A stretch of 64,000 bases of DNA from Doryteuthis pealeii (lineage: Eukaryota; Mollusca; Cephalopoda; Myopsida; Loliginidae). Both the position numbers and the translations under genes were made by a program. This document shows positions 33,010 through 46,393 of this stretch, piece after piece. How positions within the stretch are numbered: the stretch's first letter is position 1; every line of letters begins with the position of its first letter. The notes under the pieces were generated by a model. The model was not told the origin of the DNA, did not search any database, and worked only from the letters and a program-made list of their open reading frames with translations. The stretch covers positions 82,562,469 to 82,626,468 of the forward strand of contig CM042152.1 in the NCBI GenBank assembly GCA_023376005.1, read 5' to 3'.

Positions 33010-33530
33010 AAATGTTGACCCAGAGAGGTAGTACCTGTTAGGGTCCAATTTATTAGTCAAATAGATATGGTGAAAAATTATTTGTATTCAATAGGAATAC
33101 TTGATACAATATAACTGTAAATCATTTATATTAAAAATAGTTACTTGAAGCTATAAATTTACTAAGGATTATTATTTTTGTTCATTTGTTTTGTTTTACG
33201 GCATATCAACCTCAGTGGGTCATTTAATGCCAACAAAATTTTGAAATAAATACATTCTTGTTGTAATGGAATATTCCACACTCTCTCTCACCTATGCAGT
33301 CTGACTATATATATAGTGAGCATGGCATTATGCTGGGCTAGCTTCAAGGATTAGTAGCGTACCTCACTATTCCTTGTCTGTCTTATTGTATCTCTCTGCA
33401 ATAAAAGCCTCTATCTTAAATCTATGAACGTGTTGACTGGTTCTTCACCCGACTACAAACCTTGTCTGATGGTATCCCTTTTAAGGACAAACAATTCTTA
33501 ATGGATACTTAATTTCTTTTATAAACACAT
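33010..33530 (+). repeat. F1 remnants, split by a solo LTR
   Basis: 'gtagtacctgttagggtcc' (33027) is F1 in sense orientation. A separate antisense F1 tail is at 33180-33258 and 33494-33530 ('acggcatatcaacctcagtg', 'ttcttaatggatac'), interrupted by the LTR at 33259-33493. Confidence 0.7.
33259..33493 (+). mobile_element. Small solo LTR
   Basis: 235 bp, TGTTGTAATGGAATATTCC to AAGGACAAACA, with exact 5-bp duplication ATTCT (33254-33258, 33494-33498) in an F1 tail. A TATA-like 'actatatatatagtgag' (about 33303) and 'caataaaagcctc' polyadenylation signal (about 33400) support plus orientation. Internal genes are absent. A Copia- or BEL-type origin is possible; superfamily undetermined. Confidence 0.82.
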
Positions 33531-34008
33531 TTATTTTATTTGAAAACTGTTACATTTTTCAGCTTAGTTAACTTTGAACCATGTATGTTGGAGACACAAC
33601 ACAGATTCACAACCTGTTTTATGAACATCACTTTTTTTCAAAGCCTTTACTTACTCTTATTTCTTCTTCCTCTCTTTTCTCGCAAAACTCATCTCGCTAC
33701 AATAGTCTGCCATGTGGTTCACACATTTCTTCCATAGGTGTTGCAGTGCTTGTATCCCATTGGTCAAAGAAGTTGTTTTTAACTGCTTCTTCTTGTCCAG
33801 ACAGCACACACTTTATCTGGTTGCCTGTAAGAAATGAAAATGTTCATGTCATTAATTGGGATTTTATTTAAAATCTCATTATAAGATAAACGTTAACAAG
33901 AAAAATAACTGTCATTTTATTCTTTACTTCCTATTTTAACTAAATAGTTAAATTAGGAAAAATTTAGCAATGAAATTTAGTGATTACTAATACTGCTTCT
34001 TCTTCTCG
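33531..34008. other. No recognisable gene
   Basis: Short frames only. 33880-33960 ('taagataaacgttaacaaga', 'ataactgtcattttattctt') weakly resembles R5 read in reverse. Confidence 0.4.
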
Positions 34009-34575
34009 CCGCCCTGTCGGCTGGGGCGTTAGAATGCACCGACTGCACCTCTGCAGAGGGGTAAGACTCCCCCAATGAGGCCACCTGTTGGCTGTGGGTG
34101 GCGATCCGTGATGCTTAAGGATAGAGCCAGGATGATGAAGCAGTTCATGACTTGCAATACTCCACTTTGGCCCTATCTTGGGCTGGAACGGGCGATCGGA
34201 GAGGCCCCTCTGATCAATCGGCTGGTCACGTCAAGCCCTAGCACCTATATGATTTTCCCAACCCTATTGTCCTTATGGCAAGCCCCAACCCTTTTTATCA
34301 TATGGGTGCTAGAAGGTGGTGGCTGCGGGTCTACAATGTCCTGGGAATGACGTTAAACTCTATCTGATGGTGAGGTTCCAGTTTTGGAGGTTTGCTCCCT
34401 GGTCCACTCTGACCCGGAGTGGTAGTACCTGTTAGGGTCCCATCTATGGGTTAAATAGAAAATGTATTTATAAAAAAATTGTATTATCCATTAAGAATTG
34501 ATTTATTTCAAAACTTTATCGGCATTAAATGACCCACTGAGTTGATATGCCGTAAAACAAAACAAACCAACCAAA
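34009..34575 (+). mobile_element. F1 retroposon copy, sense orientation
   Basis: Starts CCGCCCTGTCGGCTGGGGCG and ends in an A-rich tail 'acaaaacaaaccaaccaaac' (34575). The ORF is open for 91 codons (34075-34350). 'tcttctc' on both sides (about 34001 and 34582) is a possible short target duplication. Confidence 0.82.
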
Positions 34576-35130
34576 CAACCATCTTCTCCTTATCTGCTCC
34601 GGCCGCCATCTTGTCTATATATTTTCAAAGTTTAAGCCCAATATTCATAAACTTATCAAAAGTCATCAGCTTCACCCATCACATTAGGAATGTGATTCCT
34701 TTGTAAGTTTATTAAGTTAGTATTAAAATTTGCAACTTTCTTTTTTTTACATGTTATGCTTACTTTCTTTATTTTATGGTTATTTTATAATTACAGTTCT
34801 ACATAAACGTTTGATGCAGAATTCATTAATTACATAATTGGTTGCAACAAAACAATTGCAAATGGACTGGGGTATATAAGGTGGGGTTCCATGATAGTAA
34901 ATCTAATTTTTGTAAGGGTCTAGTTGAGAACTCCTGATCTAGAGGAGGATAGTTTTAAGCAGTAAAATTAGACGACGGTGGCAATGCAATTGAGATTATA
35001 ACAAAAATGAGCAAGGTTATTGCCCCTTGGCTAGAAGAAAAACAGAACACACCTGAATCTTAAGTTATTTAACCATTTAGTGTGGCGCAATTTGGCAATA
35101 AATTTAATAACCATAAATAAATAAAAAAGT

Positions 35131-35302
35131 GGTTATTCCTATAACTCCAACATAAAATAGGGGAACCACTCTGATTAACTGATAAATTATTTATTTTCCC
35201 ATTAAACTAACCCTAACCCATCTTCTTTTTCCTAGTAGATCAATAAATAATTTATTAATCAGAGTGGTTCCCCTTTTTATGTTAGAGTTATAGGAAATAA
35301 CC
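35131..35302. mobile_element. Palindromic MITE, telomere-like centre, copy 2
   Basis: 'ggttattcctataactccaa' and complement 'ttagagttataggaaataacc'-type right arm; loop has 'aactaaccctaaccca'. Same family as 23709-23905. Confidence 0.85.
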
Positions 35303-35339
35303 AAAAAATCTTGTAAATAAAAAAGAATCAATGGAGTTT

Positions 35340-36590
35340 CATAATTAAAATATTACACTCACAACGGTATTGGGGGGGGGTATATCACAAATGTTGTATA
35401 CCCAACATCGGGGATATACGGTGAGGTTTGTTTGGTGGTTAGAGAGAGAAGGACTTATGTATATATAGCATATTCGGCCAATATAAACAGCAGTAGATCT
35501 TTCAATACCGTGGTAAGAGATGATAGTGATGATTTTTGCAGAAAGAACGACAGATAAGCTTTGTCGAGATTTAAATTAGAAGACATTCTGGATCTATTAT
35601 AATTGCTTCCCTTTTTAACACCAAACAAAGTCATATCTATAGATCTTGATTTTACTTTCATCACTTTTGCTTGCTATGAAGTGTGAATACTTACGCTCGC
35701 CTAGGTTTACTATTGACCTTCTTTATATATCATGAATTAATTACTTAAAACCTTTGATTCTCCTATTTGATCAAATGATATTATATACTGCTTGTCCGGA
35801 TGTCAAACTACGCAGGTCTGAGTTCAAATCACACGAACAATGAGAGCTCACATCCCTACTCTGCCTGATTTCTGTTGATTATACATAAACTACAAATTTC
35901 CCAATAACTATCACATTTGACCTTAGCGAATAGTTCCACCTTCTTATTGGTATCTGAGGACCATAACTGTTTATAAGCTAGGATTTAAATTTTATCTTGA
36001 CCCCTCACGTATAGTTGAGATATAACCCATAATGGACCATAATTCCTTGCCAACTCACAGGGCTTGTCAAACCCACACAATCACACACTCAATTACTGTA
36101 AAAACTTATGTAGAATTAGGAGCCTGAGCTGGTATTAGTTTGGATACATTGACCTCTATGTAGGATTACAGGCCCTATCTTCTCCACTTTCTTCTTCTGC
36201 AACTGCTCTGTGGTCTAGGCACTTACAATTCTTCTGTTCTTACGAAATCGTTACTTGAGCTAATTTTCTACCATGGGGCTTGTTGGGTGACATGGACCTT
36301 GAATCATTACAATCTAACAACTTATAAAATAACAGACTTATATGTTTCGGTCAAGCTTTTATAAATCATAAATAGCCACCAATGATTTGATTAACACTGC
36401 GGCAGAGACGACACCTAGAGAGCAACACATCTAAGTCTGGAAAGCTGGGTGAATCTAAGATTCTAACTAACATAGTCTGTCTAATGAGCTGTGTGAGAAT
36501 CATACGTTCTCAGTGTCAAAGGCGTTACATAAACAGTTCCGGTAATTTTCATGGAGAACAGATGAGAGCACGAAATGATAAATAACGTTA
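35340..36590. other. Low-repeat stretch, no gene recognised
   Basis: No frame above about 75 codons, no family motif, no repeat copy elsewhere in the window except a weak tRNA-like segment near 35815 ('ggtctgagttcaaatcacac'). Confidence 0.45.
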
Positions 36591-36594
36591 GCGT

Positions 36595-36825
36595 TGTGAA
36601 GTGGACTAGTGCGACTCGAGTCATATCCTGGACACCAAACATACAGTAATCCCATAAGTGCTATACCCATGGGGAAAAGCTCATGAATCTCACCTATTTC
36701 CTTCCAGGTAATGGGTACAATGCAGGGCAACTGGTTCTATTAACCTTCGAGTGCAGGCAACCAGTCATTAGGGAGAAGGAAAACTTGACACAATTCAAAC
36801 TTAAGTTAACATCCTCTAGGGTGTC
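36595..36825 (+). repeat. Old diverged SINE B
   Basis: Order of landmarks matches SINE B with many changes: 'cgactcgagtcatatcctgg', 'gctatacccatggggaaaag', 'ttccttccaggtaatgggta', 'gcaggcaaccagtcatta'. Clearly older than the copies at 6746 and 21945. Confidence 0.6.
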
Positions 36826-38510
36826 AACTACTAAGCAAATAGGCCGAATCCTAAATCTGTATTTGAAATCAGGCTCACTAGTTGGTTTGGAATAACCAGA
36901 GCTAAACTAGCTAAACCCCAATCACAGCCAGTGTCCAGAAAGTTGGATTATTTACAGAATCAAGAATACGCAATTCTGCATTTGGGTGATTACCATTCCC
37001 TGTAAGTTTGTTGAGCTGCTTGGCTTTCTATGATTATTGTGGAGTTTTAAATACCTGTCTCTCCTTGCAGGTGAAATGCAACAGCACGGCCATGTATTAC
37101 AGTTTACACCCGCTTGTTGCATCGTGTCTTACCAATCTACGACGGTTTGAATTGGAAACTTCAGCTGATTATTTCTTCAATTGTTGTGATCTGCCTTAAA
37201 AAATAATAATAAAATGAATAAAACACAACATCTCAAGTCAATAATCATGAAGTATGATCTACATTTACTTGATCAGTGTTTCCATGGCAATTCCATAAAG
37301 TGCTCCTGATTCTTGTACTAATCATTCCTAATGGAAAGAATGATGCTTGATGATATTTGAATGATAGTCGCTTAATGTATGAAGACCAAATTATCATGTT
37401 AATATTGTTCTTTGTTAATTATATGCCAAATGATGCACAATATCGCATTGGTTATTTATACTTCAGAATTGATCTGACTCATTGCAGTTTTGCTATGTTA
37501 TAGAGAGTTTTTATAATTTGCTTGAGAGCATTGTGTGTCACCTCCATATGGTTTGGAGGCTTGATTTTGAACAGGACTCCTCCAATGAGTGTAAAGAAAA
37601 TAATACGGTAACAATGGTGATGTGTGTTAACCGAATTATTATAGTATTCGAGAGTAAATCTCTTTTCAGAAGAAACTGAAGCTGACAGTAGCTATGTTGT
37701 ATTGTTGTATTGGTATAGTTAAATGAATTATTTAGTCTGGAAAATGTACCGACTGGTGAGTTTATATTTTTAATATAGAATGTATTACATACGTCGCCTG
37801 CATCGTTTATGTGTGAATGTGGCCTTTTGTCCTGGTATTGTGTGCATGCATAGTAGTATGTACATACGTGTAGGCATGAAACTCACGTGCAAGACACCTT
37901 GAACGTGGAAATAAAGACACAATATCGCAACGTAGCGATGTGATTTATATCGTTATCGATCACAAGAAGGCGTATGTTTAGTATAGTATATTCGCAAATA
38001 ACACTATATGTGGTATTAGACCTATTCATCCAAGTAATGTAATGTCAGATATACAAATCATCTTGCTCTATTTATTACGATTGTCTACATAGACGCACTG
38101 GGCGATTTGTTAGTTCTCATTAATCTGTCCCTGATGCAACCAGCAGGTCCAAGATGAACCGACCAATGTGAGAGTTGGTATTGGTATTATTTAGAGCTAG
38201 CAAGAGAACTTCTATAACTTACACAATCTCAAAGATGATGTACAGAGACATCAATTATCTTCATCTCCTATTTGAGCAAAAAATTAATATCTTTAAAAAC
38301 ATTAAGAAATAAAAACTACAAGACATTTTGGCCGCATAAGTTAACATTGTTGATCCAGGGGGCGTCCCCAAGGCAACTTCTACATACGCAACAACACTTC
38401 TTTATTGCAGAAGGACCAATAGGAAGTTTTTTTTGTAGAGTAAATGACTGTTCCCTAAGTATTATGGGTGTCTGCAGGTTTATTTATCCTCGTACGCCAT
38501 TTGTACTAGG
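36826..38510. other. No recognisable gene
   Basis: Unique-looking sequence of moderate complexity; frames of 60-80 codons without recognisable domains. The longest non-repetitive part of the window apart from the TLR. Could hold regulatory sequence or introns of an unseen gene. Confidence 0.4.
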
Positions 38511-38514
38511 TTAG

Positions 38515-38780
38515 AAAGGCCCTATTACGTAGGAACTACAAGCGAGACTATTGGGGGGGGGGAGTTTAAAAATTGCATCTATCCCCTCGCATTCCCCCCT
38601 CAAGGGGGGCGCCTTCAGGCACTGGGCAATAAACCCAGCCCTGCCCTTTTAAATCGCGGCGCAGGTGTTGCTTGGGCGGATGGCCTCCTGGATCGACGCC
38701 GTGATTTTAACCAGGGCCGCGGCGTGTACACCATGACCGTGGGGTCTCATGCACTTAATTTAACTTACCTACTCGAATGA
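38515..38780 (+). repeat. GC-richer repeat R38, copy 1
   Basis: 'aggccctattacgtaggaac', 'ggcgccttcaggcactgggc', 'aataaacccagccctgccct', 'ttttaaatcgcggcgcaggt'. Homologous to 54448-54730. Class unknown. Confidence 0.65.
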
Positions 38781-38884
38781 CTATTAAAACCTTGGCCATT
38801 TTAGAGGCCAGGGGGATTGCTATTCACACTAATGTGAGGAAGACACTTACTAAAAAGATACTATGACTACACTACAGCAGTTTG

Positions 38885-40790
38885 TGTTTGTTTTGTTATC
38901 ATATCACCTCATGGGTCATTTAATGTCAACAAAGATTTGAAAAAATTAATTCTTGATGGTTTGGTTTTTTTATGGCATTCAAACCTCATGGTCATTTAAT
39001 TCCTAACAAAGTTGTTTGAAATTAAAGATCATTCTTGTGTTTGGTGTTTTAGTGGCATATCACCCTCAGGGGGTCATTTAATCTGACAAAGTGTTTGAAA
39101 TAAATTCATTCTTGATGGTTTTGGTTTATTTTCATGCATATCAACCTCAGTGGGTCATTTAATTCTGACAAAGTTTTGAAATAAATTTATTCTGATGGTT
39201 GGTTTGTTTTATGGCATATCACCTCAGTGGTCATTTAATGCGACAAAGATTTGAAATAAATTAATTCTTGTGGTTTGGTTTGTTTTATGGCATATCAACC
39301 TCAGTGGCTCATTTAATTCTAACAAAAGATTTGAAATAAATTAATCTTGATGGTTTGGTTTGTTTTATGGCATATCAACCTCAGTGGGTCATTTAATTCT
39401 AACAAAGTTTTGAAATAAATCATTCTTGATGGTTTGGTTTGTTTTATGGCATATCAACCTCAGTGGGTCATTTAATTCTAACAAAGTTTTGAAATAAATT
39501 CATTCTTGATGGTTTGGGTTGTTTTATGCATATCAACCTCAGTGGGTCATTTAATTTATCAAAAGTTTTGAAATATTCATTCTTGATTTTGTGGTTTGGT
39601 TTTATGGCATATCAACCTCGTGGGTCATTAATTCTATCAAAGTTTGAAATAAATTATTCTTGATGGTTTGGTTTGTTTTATGGCATATCAACCTCAGTGG
39701 GTCATTTATTCTGACAAAGTTTTGAAATAATTCATTCTTGATGTTTGGTTTGTTTTATGGCATATCAACCTCAGTGGGTCATTTAATTCTGACAAAGTTT
39801 TGAAATAAATTCATTCTTGATGGTTTGGTTTGTTTATGGCATATCAACCTCAGTGGGTCATTTAATTCTGACAAAGTTTTGAAATAAATTCATTCTTGAT
39901 GGTTTGGTTTGTTTTATGGCATATCAACCTCAGTGGGTCATTTAATGCCGACAGATTTGAAATAAATTAATTCTTAATGGTTGGTTTGTTTTATGCATAT
40001 CAACCTCAGTGGGTCATTTAATTCTATCAAAGTTTTGAAATAAATTATTCTTGATGGTTTGTTTGTTTATGGCATATCAACCTCAGTGGGTCATTTAATC
40101 GACAAAGATTTGAAATAAATTCATTTTGATGGTTTGGTTTGTTTTATGGCATATCAACCTCAGTGGGTCATTTAATTCTATCAAAGTTTTGAAATAAATC
40201 ATTTCTTGATGGTTTGGTTGTTTTATGGATATCAACCTCAGTGGGTCATTTAATCTGACAAAGTTTTGAAATAAATTCATTCTTGATGGTTTGGTTTGTT
40301 TTATGGCATATCAACCTCAGTGGGTCATTTAATTCTATCAAAGTTTTGAAATAAATTCATTCTTGATGGTTTGGTTTGTTTTATGGCATATCAACCTCAG
40401 TGGGTCATTTAATTCTATCAAAGTTTTGAAATAAATTCATTCTTGATGGTTTGGTTTTGTTTTATGGCATTCAACCTCAGTGGGTCATTTAATTCTCAAA
40501 GTTTTGAAATAAATTCATTCTGATGGTTTGGTTTGTTTTTATGGCATATCAAGTGGGTCATTTAATGCCGACAAATTTGAAATAAATTAATTCTTAATGG
40601 TTCGGTTTTTTATGGCATATCAACTCAGTGGTCATTTAATTCTATCAAAGTTTTGAAATAAATTAATTCTTAATGGTTTGGTTTGTTTTTATGGCATATC
40701 AACCTCAGTGGGTCATTAATACAAAGTTTTTGAATAAATTCATTCTTAATGGATACACATTTTTTTCTATTTAACAGGCACTACCACTCC
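38885..40790 (-). repeat. Tandem array of the F1 3' tail, about 23 copies
   Basis: Unit of about 79-82 bp: 'gcatatcaacctcagtgggt', 'catttaattctaacaaagtt', 'ttgaaataaattcattcttg', 'atggtttggtttgtttta'. This is the 3'-terminal segment of F1 (compare 3573-3660 and 34490-34560). The right edge runs into one more piece of F1 ('ggatacacatttttttctat', 'ttaacaggcactaccactcc'), so the array appears to be an F1 copy whose tail expanded. Many single-base indels distinguish the units. Confidence 0.92.
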
Positions 40791-40964
40791 AGGTCTGCTG
40801 AGTAGAGTTATTTAAGTCTAGATGTGTGTAAATTTCCAACAACAAAAAGTTACATGGTGTAGCCAAAACATGTAAGAAAAATAACAACACCAACGATATC
40901 CGCACTGAACAGTTTGTTCAAACCCTAGACTAAAAATCCAAATATTTAAAAAAAAAAAAAAAAA

Positions 40965-41415
40965 GGTAATTTATGAGGAAGTGCATCCCAGTCTCCAGCC
41001 TCAAAAATTGCTGCCGTGATTACTAAAATAACAACCCCAGCTATGGTGTTACTTGAAAGAAAACAACCAACTTAGGGCGTTAAATGTATTTTAGGGGGGG
41101 GGCTTCTCTTTTTTTTTCGTAATTCTTATTTAGCGTAATTTGTCGTAATTCTTGTTTAGATATGAAGATGGATATCTATCTATCTATCTATCTATCTACC
41201 TCAATTTGTTTATTTTTTTACTTTGTTTGATAAATTACGATAAATAAATAAGAATTACAACAAAAAGAGAAGCCCCCCCCCCCGCCAAAATACATTTAAC
41301 GTCCTAAGTTGGTTGTTTTCTTTCAAGTAACACCATAGCTGGGGTTGTTATTTTAGTAATCACCGGGCAGCAATTTTTGAGGCAGGAGACCGGGACGCAC
41401 TTCCTCATAAATTAC
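40965..41415. mobile_element. Large palindromic MITE, copy 2
   Basis: Arms begin 'ggtaatttatgaggaagtgc' and end 'cttcctcataaattac'; both contain 'aaacaaccaacttagggcgt' or its complement. The loop contains (ATCT)n. Same family as 27590-28250, lacking the SINE. Poly-A runs flank it on both sides. Confidence 0.85.
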
Positions 41416-41639
41416 AAAAAAAAAAAAAAAAAAAAAAGGAATAACTTAAGTACTTTTAGTCTTCCATAAAAAATAAAAAAAACTATTGTTAATAATAATT
41501 TGTTTAAATATATAGAAATCTCGGAAATATGTTTTGTGCATTTTTCAATTTATATTTTGGATGGATTAAATACAGCTTTATCCCTGGTGAAAATAATGAC
41601 TTAGAATTACATTCTTCCAGAGCTTTAAATTTCACAATT

Positions 41640-41970
41640 AGATTGGTTGGCTGATTTTTACGACACGTTAACCCATTGGGTCATTTTATGCTGAAGATGT
41701 TTTGCTTAATTCATTCTTGATGGGTACTCAATTTCTTTTAAACCCATTTTTATTTATTTAAACCATAGATAGGGCCCTAACAGGTACTAACACTCCTGGT
41801 CAGAGACATAGGAGTAATGGTGATAAAGGGGTACTCCACATTCTCTGGAGCCCCAGAATTTGAACCTCACCATCAGATGGAGTTTAACGTCATACTCAGG
41901 ACATTATGACCCCCAGTCAGTGCCTTCTAGCACATATATGATAAAAGGGTTGGGGTTTGCTATAAGAAAT
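41640..41970 (-). repeat. F1 copy, truncated
   Basis: 'cgacacgttaacccattggg' tail region, 'gatagggccctaacaggtac', 'cctcaccatcagatggagtt', ending at 'gataaaagggttggggtttg'. The 5' half is missing. Confidence 0.72.
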
Positions 41971-42009
41971 AAAAATAGGCCAATTGAATCAGAAAAATCA
42001 AGGAGTACC

Positions 42010-45000
42010 AAAAAAAAATCGGATACTACAAGTTTTAAGCGGATTAAGAATAATTAAATCTATTATTTTAGGTTAAACTTTGTCTAAATCGATAAGTAGT
42101 AGCATAATAACCATCATTAAAAAAGAAAAATATAATTACATATGCAGTTTATTTTTAAAGATTTAAAACTATTTGTTTTGGTCAATTTCAACGATATCCA
42201 CCATTTTGGCTGTTTTTCAATGGTTTTAGGTGCTTGTTTACAATTTTAATGTAACATTTGGATGGAAAATTTTTTACCAAAAATTAGGTAATTAACCGAT
42301 TTTAATGAGATTTTCAGTATTGATTTAACAATTAATGGATTTTATAATGCATCTGTTATTTTTATTTCAAACTTTAATTAGTATTTTTGCTATGAAAAAT
42401 ATATAAAATTCATTTAAATATGAAAATCCCGATGTTAAGTTTAAAATGTTATATTTTTAGATTCTAAAATAAATATCTACTTAATGCAACCTTATTTTAG
42501 TCAAACAAAATATACGTTTTGAAGAAAAACTTGAAAATGTACCCCCTCCCCTTTTTAAGCAGAAAAAAACATCGATGTATAATTTTTTCTTTTATAAAAT
42601 AATAGCCAATTAAATAATTATCGAAATGAGTGAAAAAGAAATCTCCCAAAAAATTAATTATTTATTACTTTTTTACTTTTTTTTTGATTTTCGGTACTTA
42701 TTTTCTCATAGAAGCGCAACGGTAAAAATTTTTTTTGTTTCTATTCATAAGTCGGTCTTTTATCTCATTATTTATACTGTAATTAGTATAGGGAGTGGCA
42801 TTAATTTCGTCTGCTAGGAGTTTTAAAAGCGAATTAGAAATAATTAAATCTATTATTTAAGGTCAAGCTTTGTCTAAATCGATAAGTAGTAACATAATAA
42901 CCATCATTAAAAAAAGAAAAATATCATTACATATGCAGTTTAGTTTTAAATCTTTTAAAAATATTTGTTTTGGTCAATTTCGACGATATAAGCCAGTCAG
43001 CCTCGTTTTCGATGTTTTTAAGTGCTTGTTTACAATTTTACTGTAACATTCGCGTTTGCAAAAGATTTTACCAAAAATCAGGTAATTATCCGATTTTAAT
43101 GAAATTTTCAGTATTGATTTAACAATTAATGAATTTTATAATGCATCAGTTATTTTATTTCAAAACTTTAATTTAGTATTTTTGCTATGAAATTAATGTA
43201 TAAAATTCATTTAAAATATGAAAATGCTGATGTTAAGTTTAAAATGTTATATTTTTAGATTCTAAAAATTAATATCTACTTAATGCAAACCTTATTTTGT
43301 TGACGAAAGTAATAAGTTTTGAAGAAAAACTTGATTGAAAATGTACCCCTCAGAAAAAAACATCGATGTATAATTTTTTCTTTTATAAGATAATAGCCAA
43401 TTAAATAATTATCGAAATGAGTAAAAAAGAAATCTCCAAAAAATTAATTATTTATTACTTTTTTACATTTTATTTTTCGATTTTCGGTACTTATTTTCTC
43501 ATAGAAAAGCCACCGTAAAACATCTTTTTTTGTTTCTATTCATAACTTCGGTCTTTTATTTCTTTATTTATACTGTAATTAGTATCAAGTAAGGACCAAC
43601 TCGAAACAATTTTACGCCCCCCAACATAAGGGGGGTCAAAATTAAGTGACCTGAAAAAAATGAGAAAGTTTTGAAATAAAATAAATAATGCATTATAAAG
43701 ATCATTCATTGATACATAAACACTAGGTACCACCAATTTGACCCTGTGCAATTTACCCCCCCTACATTTAACACAATGAAACTTGCAGAAAAATTAATAT
43801 TTTCTTGAAAATTTTTTCCATTCGAAAGAAAAAACATTAAATAAACTCCTGATGATTTTTTAAATTTTTTATCAGCATACGAAAATAATGAAAATTATGA
43901 TTGAAAAACAATGTTTTCATTTTTGCACTGTTAAATCAACTGAAATTTAACGTAGCTAAAAACAAGTTACGATAAGAGGATTTTTAAAAATTCTATGAAA
44001 AATCAATTAATGGTCCGATTTTCACGAAAATTTCCATAAATGTTTACCATTGGATGTAAATACATCTGAAATAGTTTTTTCTAAAATATATTAGAGGAAA
44101 TATTTTTTTACGATGTCTATCACCCCCCTATTTTATTTTATGAGATAAAAAAAATGATGTGGAAAAAAAAATTGGTACTTTTTTCTATAAAGATATGAGG
44201 CTGAATAACTATATCAATGAAATTGTTAACGTACCGAATTATATTTTTTTTAGGAAAAAATAATGAAATCGGAAATAAAAGTGCAAAAGAAATGTCATAA
44301 TATTAATATTTGAAAACTTTTTTTTTCTTATGTAATTGGTATGTACTATATTCTATTAAATTGTCAAAAAAAAATTTTTTTTAAGAAATTAATTTTTACG
44401 AGATTTTCAATCTTTTGTGTGATTAAATATTTTATTTTCTGCGTGAAATAAATTAAATATTTTTTTCCTGTGGAAAAAAATCAAAATTTTCACTGATATT
44501 TAAAAACATGAATTTTAGAATTCAGGTGAACTAAAAGTTGGTCCGATCCGTGCTCGATTAATATTTTTAAAAGAATTTGTAATTTTATTGTTGAATAGTA
44601 ATTTTTGGTTCTTAGAATATATGGAAGGGCATAACCGTCATATTTGTTTTACAAAGAGACGAGACGCTTCTGAATAACAACCGAAGTTTGTTCTTCTTTG
44701 TTCAAAAAAGTTAAATAAGATAATTTTTTTCGCTATTAGAATACAAAGTAAGTTTACAGGATTATTTTATCAGTTTTTCTCTTAGAAAAAATATTCAAAT
44801 TTTCATTTCATTTTCGATTTTAAAAGTAATACCAAAACCGAAGACATTTTTAACGTCAATTTCACGGTGATATTTTACTATTAAATTTTTTCAAGTTTTT
44901 ATTCATGTTAATAGTAAAAACATTGTTTTTCGTTCATAATTTTCATTATTTTCCTAAGCTGAATTTTTTTTTAAATCATCAGGACTTTTAAAAATATTTC

Positions 45001-45994
45001 TTCTTTCGAATGCACAAAAAAAAAAATTCTAGATAATATTTCAAGATAAAAAAAAAAAAGAATATCTTAAAAATCGTTGAAAACAAATAAAATCGGTTAT
45101 TGAATATGCACAAGACAAAAGTTAAATTAGTGTTATCCATACTTTTACTGGTTAATTGTAGAAGGGAAATAATTAGTAACTTTTCTGTCTATATTACGGT
45201 CTGAAAATTACCCTTTCGCATGTAATACGGGCAGGTTTGTTTATTTTTTAAGATAACGATGTAATTTTTCCCAATCGGATAATTTGATCTTTGAATTAAC
45301 TATTTTTCTTTGTAACAACCCTGTACGATCTTCTTTTTACGAGATTTTTTATAAACAAAGTTCGGAAATATCTATTTCCGTTTTATTCAAGATGGCATAA
45401 ACGGTCTGGTGGTACCTATTAATAAACACTGAAAATTTCATTAAAATCCGATAATTTCCTGATTTTTGGTAAATTATTTTTGACAAAATGACTTTAGCAG
45501 TCATTTTGTCAAAAACACATATTAGGCTCGGTTTGCCAGTCCCTAAAAAATCCAACTCCAAGAAAAATATTGTTTTTAAAATTAAAAAAAAAAAAAATAG
45601 ATAAAAAACATGCTACATAAATTATTTTTGGAGTTAATAACTTAATAAGAAAATAACTTAAATTTTCAAATAATTTTTGAATTTTTATTTAGAATTTTTT
45701 TTTATATATATATATATGTTCTTCCGCATTTGATCTTTCTAGAAATGTAAAAATTAGGGACCGGAATTTTTCTTTTCTTCAAATGAACAAAGGGGAAACC
45801 CCACCCAACATTTTGAATTAATAAAAAACTTTTTTTCAAGTTTTTTTTTTAATAAAAATGCTCTTCATTATAAAAGTAAATCATCGAGAAGTCGAGAAAT
45901 TTCATTGAAATTGGACAATTACCTGATTTTTGATAAGAGGTTGAAAATTTTAAAATAATTTTTTTTTATCCCTTCCCTTACGGAGTTTGCACCT

Positions 45995-46079
<85 letters not shown>

Positions 46080-46362
46080 GAAAAGACCTACGTCTACTCG
46101 AGCAATTTGTTAGTTTTTGAAAATATTTATTTTAGGTAGGTGGTTCTGTAGGTACCACCAAAATCACATCACGTGATCAGTGTATGCAATATTGACGGAA
46201 GAAACGTAAATATTTTTAATTAAAAAAAAAAAAAAATCTCCCTAAAATATAAAAACAACGAACATAAAGAGTTATTACAAAGAAAACAATTAATTCAAAG
46301 ATCAAATTATCCGATTGGGAAAAATTACTCACCGTTATCTTGAAAAATAAGTAAAACAGTCC

Positions 46363-46393
<31 letters not shown>

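Noticed and set aside
38885..40790. CRISPR-like array with about 80-bp periodicity
   Set aside because: The whole unit repeats, with no variable spacers, and it derives from F1.
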